Below, piece after piece: positions 7,105 to 10,732 of a stretch of DNA of 10,732 nt. The notes under the pieces are model-generated. The model worked only from the letters and a program-made list of their open reading frames with translations, had not been told where the DNA came from and did not search any database. The position numbers and the translations under genes are program-made. Location of the stretch: NCBI GenBank assembly GCA_963923455.1, contig CAWULT010000143.1, positions 1 to 10,732 on the forward strand, given 5' to 3'. The stretch's first letter is position 1. The number at the start of each line of letters is the position of its first letter. The stretch comes from CAWULT01 sp963923455 (GTDB lineage Bacteria > Acidobacteriota > Vicinamibacteria > Vicinamibacterales > UBA2999).

Positions 7105-7998
7105 ATGACCGACACGACATCCGAGCAGGACGACAACACCACGGGCCCCGACCTGTCACGGCGCGATTTCGTCGCGATGTCACTGGCGGCGGGCGCGGGC
7201 ATGGCCGTGGCGGGCCCGGCCTCGGCGGCCGTACCCGTGACCGAGAAGGATGTCGACCTGACGACCCCCGACGGCACCTGCGACGCGGTGTTCATCCACC
7301 CGACCAGCGGCCGCCACCCGGGCGTGATCGTCTGGGCGGACGCCTTCGGCCTGCGTCCGGCCCTGGTCGAGATGGGCAGGCGCCTCGCCGGCGAGGGCTA
7401 CGCGGTGCTCGTGCCGAACCCGTACTACCGCGTGGCGCACGGTCAGGTGCTCGACACGGCGACGTTCGATTTCCAGAACCAGGCCGACCGCGCCAGGCTG
7501 GGGCCGCTGATGGGCTCCATCACGGCCGCGGGTGCGGCCGAGAGGGACGCGCGCGCATTCATCGCGTTCCTCGACGCGCAGCCGGAGGTCGACACGGCGA
7601 AGAAGATCGGCACCCAGGGCTACTGCATGGGTGGCCCGCTGGTGATGCGCACGGCATCGGTGTCGGACCGCATCGGGGCCGGTGCGTCGTTCCACGGCGG
7701 CGGCCTCGTGACCACCGGCGCCGACAGCCCGCACCTGCTGGCACCGAAGATCCATGCCCGCATGTACTTCGGCGTGGCGGCCAACGACGACGAGCGGCAG
7801 CCCGACGCCAAGGACACGCTCCGTGAGGCCTTCGCGGCCGCGAAAGTCCCGGCCGAGATCGAGGTCTACAGGAACGCGCAGCACGGCTGGTGCATGCCCG
7901 ACATGCCGCTGCAGAACGGCATGCCGATCTACAGCCGGCCCGACGCCGAGCGTGCGTGGGGCAAGCTGCTGGCCCTCTACGAGGCCGGGCTCTCGTAG
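7105..7998 (+). CDS. Tat-exported dienelactone-hydrolase-family protein
   Basis: This alpha/beta-hydrolase of 297 residues carries a twin-arginine signal: SRRDFV (residues 18-23), a hydrophobic stretch 24-38 and a likely cleavage site after PASA (about residue 41). The family's cysteine nucleophile is in GYCMGG (Cys174). The Asp is in AANDDE (Asp228 or 229) and the His in AQHGW (His260). The conserved Glu near the active site of classical dienelactone hydrolase appears as Asp79 in VWADAFGLRP. I recall this as common in a subfamily with no assigned substrate, so the chlorocatechol-pathway role should not be assumed. Export is also unlike the classical cytoplasmic enzyme. The ATG at 7105 is preceded by GAGG at 4-5 nt and follows a good promoter; longer in-frame extensions run back through the antisense esterase gene and are rejected. 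It is divergent from the esterase and 87 nt ahead of the propeller gene, with no terminator seen between them. Confidence 0.92.
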   Translation: MTDTTSEQDDNTTGPDLSRRDFVAMSLAAGAGMAVAGPASAAVPVTEKDVDLTTPDGTCDAVFIHPTSGRHPGVIVWADAFGLRPALVEMGRRLAGEGYAVLVPNPYYRVAHGQVLDTATFDFQNQADRARLGPLMGSITAAGAAERDARAFIAFLDAQPEVDTAKKIGTQGYCMGGPLVMRTASVSDRIGAGASFHGGGLVTTGADSPHLLAPKIHARMYFGVAANDDERQPDAKDTLREAFAAAKVPAEIEVYRNAQHGWCMPDMPLQNGMPIYSRPDAERAWGKLLALYEAGLS

Positions 7999-8085
7999 CG
8001 TCGGCTGGGGAGTCGGGGAGCGGGAACCGGACCGCGTCGTGGCGCGGCCGGCATCGAGTCACCTCGCACGCAGGGAGGCACGGCG

Positions 8086-9204
8086 ATGAGCGGAGTTCGC
8101 GTACTGGTGGGCACGCGCAAGGGCGCGTTCGTGCTGACGTCGAACGGGGCGCGGCGGAACTGGACCATCGCCGGGCCTCATTTCGCCGGCTGGGAGATCT
8201 ATCACGTCAAGGGCTCGCCGGCCGATCCGAACCGGATCTACGCGTCCCAGAGCAGCGGCTGGTTCGGCCAGGTCGTCCAGCGGTCGAACGATGGGGGCGT
8301 CTCGTGGGAGCCGGTGGACAACACGTTCACCTACGACGGCGTGCCCGGCACGCACCAGTGGTACGACGGGACGCAGCATCCCTGGGAGTTCAAGCGCGTC
8401 TGGAGCCTCGAGCCGTCGCTGCACGACCCCGACACGGTGTACGCCGGCGTCGAGGACGCCGCGATCTTCAGGACGACCGACGGGGGCCGTTCGTGGGGCG
8501 AGTTGTCGGGGCTGCGCAACCACGGCAAGGGCCATCTGTGGCAGCCCGGCGCCGGCGGCATGGGCCTCCACACGATTCTCCAGGACCCGTCCAACGCGCA
8601 GCGCCTGTTCATCGCCATCTCGGCTGCGGGCGCGTTCCGTTCCGACGACGGCGGTGCCACCTGGCGCCCGATCAACAAGGGGCTCGTCTCGCAGTACGAG
8701 CTGCCCGACAAGGAGGCCGAGGTCGGGCACTGCGTCCACAGCATCGCGATGCACCCGTCCCGTCCGGGCGTCCTGTTCATGCAGAAGCACTGGGACGTGA
8801 TGCGGAGCGACGACGCGGGCGAGTCGTGGTCCGAGGTGAGCGGCAACCTGCCGACGGACTTCGGCTTCCCGATCGCCGTGCACGCCCACGAGCCCGAGAC
8901 GATCTACGTCGTGCCGATCAAGAGCGACTCGGAGCACTATCCGCCGGATGGCCGGCTCCGCGTGTACCGCAGCCGCACGGGTGGCGGCGAATGGGAGGCG
9001 CTGACGCGCGGGCTGCCGCAGGAGCACTGCTACGTGAACGTGCTGCGCCAGGCGATGGCGGTCGATCGGCTCGAGACGTGCGGGATCTACGTCGGCACGA
9101 CCGGCGGCCAGGTGTACGCCTCGCCCGACGCCGGCGACACGTGGACGGCGATCGCCGGAAACCTGCCGCCGGTGCTGTCGGTGGAGGTACAGACCCTGCC
9201 GTGA
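8086..9204 (+). CDS. Asp-box (BNR) beta-propeller protein, sialidase/Vps10-like repeats
   Basis: This is a cytoplasmic propeller of 372 residues with no signal peptide. It contains six Asp-box hairpins of the form S-x-D-x-G-x-x-W: residues 67-74 (SNDGGVSW), 130-137, 186-193, 241-248, 296-303 (SRTGGGEW, lacking the Asp) and 346-353 (SPDAGDTW). Such proteins are often labelled exo-alpha-sialidase or glycosyl hydrolase. I see no sialidase FRIP motif or arginine triad, so enzymatic glycosidase activity is doubtful; a scaffold or ligand-binding role is as likely. A His/Trp-rich insert (GTHQWYDGTQHPWEF, residues 88-102) and GHLWQPG (149-155) between blades could form a binding face. GGGAGG lies 7 nt before the ATG, a strong ribosome site. 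Its stop codon overlaps the next gene by 4 nt, so it is translationally coupled to a MoaD/ThiS-like protein and the two probably act together (inference). Confidence 0.9.
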   Translation: MSGVRVLVGTRKGAFVLTSNGARRNWTIAGPHFAGWEIYHVKGSPADPNRIYASQSSGWFGQVVQRSNDGGVSWEPVDNTFTYDGVPGTHQWYDGTQHPWEFKRVWSLEPSLHDPDTVYAGVEDAAIFRTTDGGRSWGELSGLRNHGKGHLWQPGAGGMGLHTILQDPSNAQRLFIAISAAGAFRSDDGGATWRPINKGLVSQYELPDKEAEVGHCVHSIAMHPSRPGVLFMQKHWDVMRSDDAGESWSEVSGNLPTDFGFPIAVHAHEPETIYVVPIKSDSEHYPPDGRLRVYRSRTGGGEWEALTRGLPQEHCYVNVLRQAMAVDRLETCGIYVGTTGGQVYASPDAGDTWTAIAGNLPPVLSVEVQTLP

Positions 9205-9497
9205 TTCGCGTCGAACTGCCGGCGCACCTGCGGACGCTGGCCCGCGTCGACGGGGAGGTGTGCCTGGCCGTCGACGGGCCGGTGACGCGGGGGGCGGTGC
9301 TCGACGCGCTCGAGGCACGCTACCCGGTGCTGCGCGGCACCATCCGCGACCATGTCACGCAGGTCCGGCGCCCGTTCCTCCGCTTCTTCGCCTGCGAGCA
9401 GGACCTGACCCACGAGCGGGCCGACGCGCTGCTGCCCGACGCCGTCGTGGAGGGGCGTGAGCCCTATCTGATCGTCGGGGCGATGGCGGGCGGGTAG
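9201..9497 (+). CDS. MoaD/ThiS-like ubiquitin-fold protein with C-terminal Gly-Gly
   Basis: This is a small protein of 98 residues resembling the sulfur carriers MoaD and ThiS. It opens with a beta strand (IRVELPAHLRTLA). A helix-forming block with the family's typical spacing follows (VTRGAVLDALEARYPVLRG). It ends in YLIVGAMAGG, the exposed di-Gly tail that E1-like enzymes adenylate and convert to a thiocarboxylate. The start is GTG at 9201, overlapping the upstream stop in GTGA; the upstream frame is only a shadow of the propeller gene. It is slightly longer than typical MoaD (about 80 residues) because of an inserted segment, residues 56-82, containing FLRFFACEQDL. No thiamine or molybdopterin biosynthesis gene and no E1-like (ThiF/MoeB) gene is in the window, so the usual roles are not supported by context. 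Its partners may be the coupled propeller and the neighbouring rhodanese fusion (inference). Confidence 0.87.
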   Translation: MIRVELPAHLRTLARVDGEVCLAVDGPVTRGAVLDALEARYPVLRGTIRDHVTQVRRPFLRFFACEQDLTHERADALLPDAVVEGREPYLIVGAMAGG

Positions 9498-9588
9498 GCC
9501 ACACCCGGCACGGCCGGCCCAACCGGGTGGCGGCGGTGCGGGGCGGTGCAGCGCCGTCTCGGCGTCGGTGGCGACGGCGGGCCGGCGG

Positions 9589-10722
9589 TCAGTAGCGCGG
9601 CACCGTCGGGTCGACCAGCTCCGACCACGCGTCGATGCCACCCTGCAGGTTGTAGAGCTGCCGGAAGCCCTTCTGCCGGAAGTACTCGGCGGCGTTCCGG
9701 CTGCGGATGCCGTGGTGGCACTGGAACACGAGCTTCGTCTCGGGATCCCGCGACAGGAGTTCGTCGTGATAGGCCTGGTCGAGCAGGCGCGCGCCCTCGA
9801 TGCGCGCCATCGCCCGTTCGGCACCGGACCGCACGTCGACGAGCTCGAACACCTCGCCCGCGTCCATCATCGCCTTGAGCTGCGGCGCGGAGAGCGCCTG
9901 GATACGTGCCGGCCCGGGCGTGCCGAGCCCGGCGCCGACGGCAGTGGCGCCCGCGGGCGCCGGGCTCGACGCGCCCGATGGACGCCGCGGTTCGTGTGCG
10001 GTCCGGGCGGTGGCCCGCGCCACGCCGGGCCCCGGTGGCGCCGCCAGGCCGCCGCGCGTCAGGAAGCCGTTCCACGGCGGAATCACGAGTGTGACGTTGC
10101 CGCCCGCGCGAGCCATGCACGCCAGGCGGATGAACGGCCGGTCCTCCTCCGTGTCGAGGTAGCCGCACTCGCGCAGGCGGCGGCGCTCGATGTCGTCGAC
10201 GGGCGAGAGCTTCTCGGCGCCACCGAGGACCCCCACCCAGCAGGTGCCGCAGGAGCCCGTGCGGCACTGCGCGGGAATCGGCCCCACCTGCGAGTAGCCC
10301 CGGGTGTGCGCGTAGGGCCGCGTGTCGCTCTCGGCTCCCGTCGTCAGGTGCTGGTTGACGATCACCTGGAAGCAGGCGTCGCGGCGGCGCTCGTCGAAGC
10401 GCACGTCGTAACGGGCCCGCGCCCCGCGCAGGAAGCCGAGCAGCCCCTGGCTGGCGTCGGTCGCGCGGGCGCGCACGATGGCCTCGGGCGCGCGCGGGTC
10501 CGGTGGCAGCGGTTGCCCCGGGGCCTCGACGGGGTGCGCGAAGCGCTTCGCGCCCACCTGCCGCAGCGTCATCGCGCCGACGAGCGCGATGCCGGTCAGC
10601 AGCGACGCCTCGACACGCGCGTCGGCGGCCAGCCGCGCGGCGACCGCCGAGATCCACATCGCGAGCGTCGTATCCCCGCCGGCGGCGCGCGCCGTGTCGG
10701 AGTCGACGAGAGCGGCCTTCAC
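9589..10722 (-). CDS. [2Fe-2S] ferredoxin-rhodanese fusion protein, N-terminus possibly incomplete
   Basis: This protein has at least 377 residues and two redox/sulfur domains. Residues about 115-220 form a plant-type [2Fe-2S] ferredoxin domain with Cys153-x4-Cys158-x2-Cys161 (QCRTGSCGTC) and a distal Cys202 (LACMAR). A Pro/Ala/Gly-rich linker spans about 225-272. Residues 275-377 are a single-domain rhodanese with the active-site loop CHHGIRS (Cys335), followed by NAAEYFRQKGF and the typical NLQGGIDAW ending. The fusion could pass electrons to or from a persulfide on Cys335, or supply sulfur to a partner (inference). Residues 1-110 are not recognised; a mildly hydrophobic stretch lies at 39-52. 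A GTG at 10722 is the outermost visible start but has a poor ribosome site, and the frame is still open to the window edge, so more N-terminal sequence may exist. The ATG at 10659 is an alternative. It converges with the MoaD/ThiS-like gene across 91 bp. Confidence 0.88.
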   Translation of the reverse strand: MKAALVDSDTARAAGGDTTLAMWISAVAARLAADARVEASLLTGIALVGAMTLRQVGAKRFAHPVEAPGQPLPPDPRAPEAIVRARATDASQGLLGFLRGARARYDVRFDERRRDACFQVIVNQHLTTGAESDTRPYAHTRGYSQVGPIPAQCRTGSCGTCWVGVLGGAEKLSPVDDIERRRLRECGYLDTEEDRPFIRLACMARAGGNVTLVIPPWNGFLTRGGLAAPPGPGVARATARTAHEPRRPSGASSPAPAGATAVGAGLGTPGPARIQALSAPQLKAMMDAGEVFELVDVRSGAERAMARIEGARLLDQAYHDELLSRDPETKLVFQCHHGIRSRNAAEYFRQKGFRQLYNLQGGIDAWSELVDPTVPRY

Positions 10723-10732
10723 CTGCGGCCAG

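Noticed and set aside
5712..7826. A 704-codon + strand open frame over the esterase and dienelactone-hydrolase region
   Set aside because: It is a shadow frame. The two real genes it overlaps have signal peptides, catalytic triads and ribosome or promoter signals.
9502..9579. Two 7-bp GC hairpins (9502-9508/9523-9529 and 9552-9558/9573-9579) between the convergent MoaD-like and rhodanese genes
   Set aside because: Stems of this size with 14-nt loops occur by chance in such GC-rich sequence and no T-run follows, so I do not call terminators here.

Overview
The window is a GC-rich bacterial chromosomal segment carrying eight protein genes, one of them cut at the left edge and one possibly cut at the right edge. 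I see no rRNA, tRNA, transposase, phage gene or CRISPR array. The base composition, the alginate-export-type porin with its outer-membrane C-terminus, two Tat-exported hydrolases and an SdrD-like surface protein fit a Gram-negative soil-type bacterium. My best guess is an acidobacterium of the Vicinamibacteria type. That placement is inferred from protein style; no marker gene is present.

Left part (1-3997, + strand): the 3' part of a large secreted surface protein ends at 2231. It has SdrD/Cna-B-like modules, two 213-residue tandem modules with four cysteines each, and a unique C-terminal domain. A strong UUCG-loop terminator follows it. Next comes a signal-peptide-bearing outer-membrane beta-barrel (2474-3997). 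The first 60 bases form an almost perfect palindrome, which looks like a contig-end fold-back rather than biology.

Middle part (4039-6959, - strand): in transcription order there is a secreted PHB-depolymerase-type serine esterase, a Tat-exported metallo-beta-lactamase-fold hydrolase 49 nt downstream, and then, after a 199-nt gap rich in inverted repeats, a serine-dependent glutaminase (glsA). The glutaminase gene ends convergently with the porin gene.

Right part (7105-10722): a Tat-exported dienelactone-hydrolase-family protein is transcribed divergently from the esterase and has a recognisable sigma70-type promoter. An 87-nt gap separates it from a cytoplasmic Asp-box (BNR) beta-propeller protein, whose stop codon overlaps by 4 nt the start of a 98-residue MoaD/ThiS ubiquitin-like protein ending in Gly-Gly. 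Facing this pair on the - strand is a [2Fe-2S] ferredoxin-rhodanese fusion.

The most interesting unit is the right end. A propeller and a di-Gly sulfur-carrier-like protein are translationally coupled, and a sulfurtransferase/ferredoxin fusion lies beside them, with no thiamine or molybdopterin gene in view. This could be an uncharacterised sulfur-transfer or protein-conjugation module, but that is inference.
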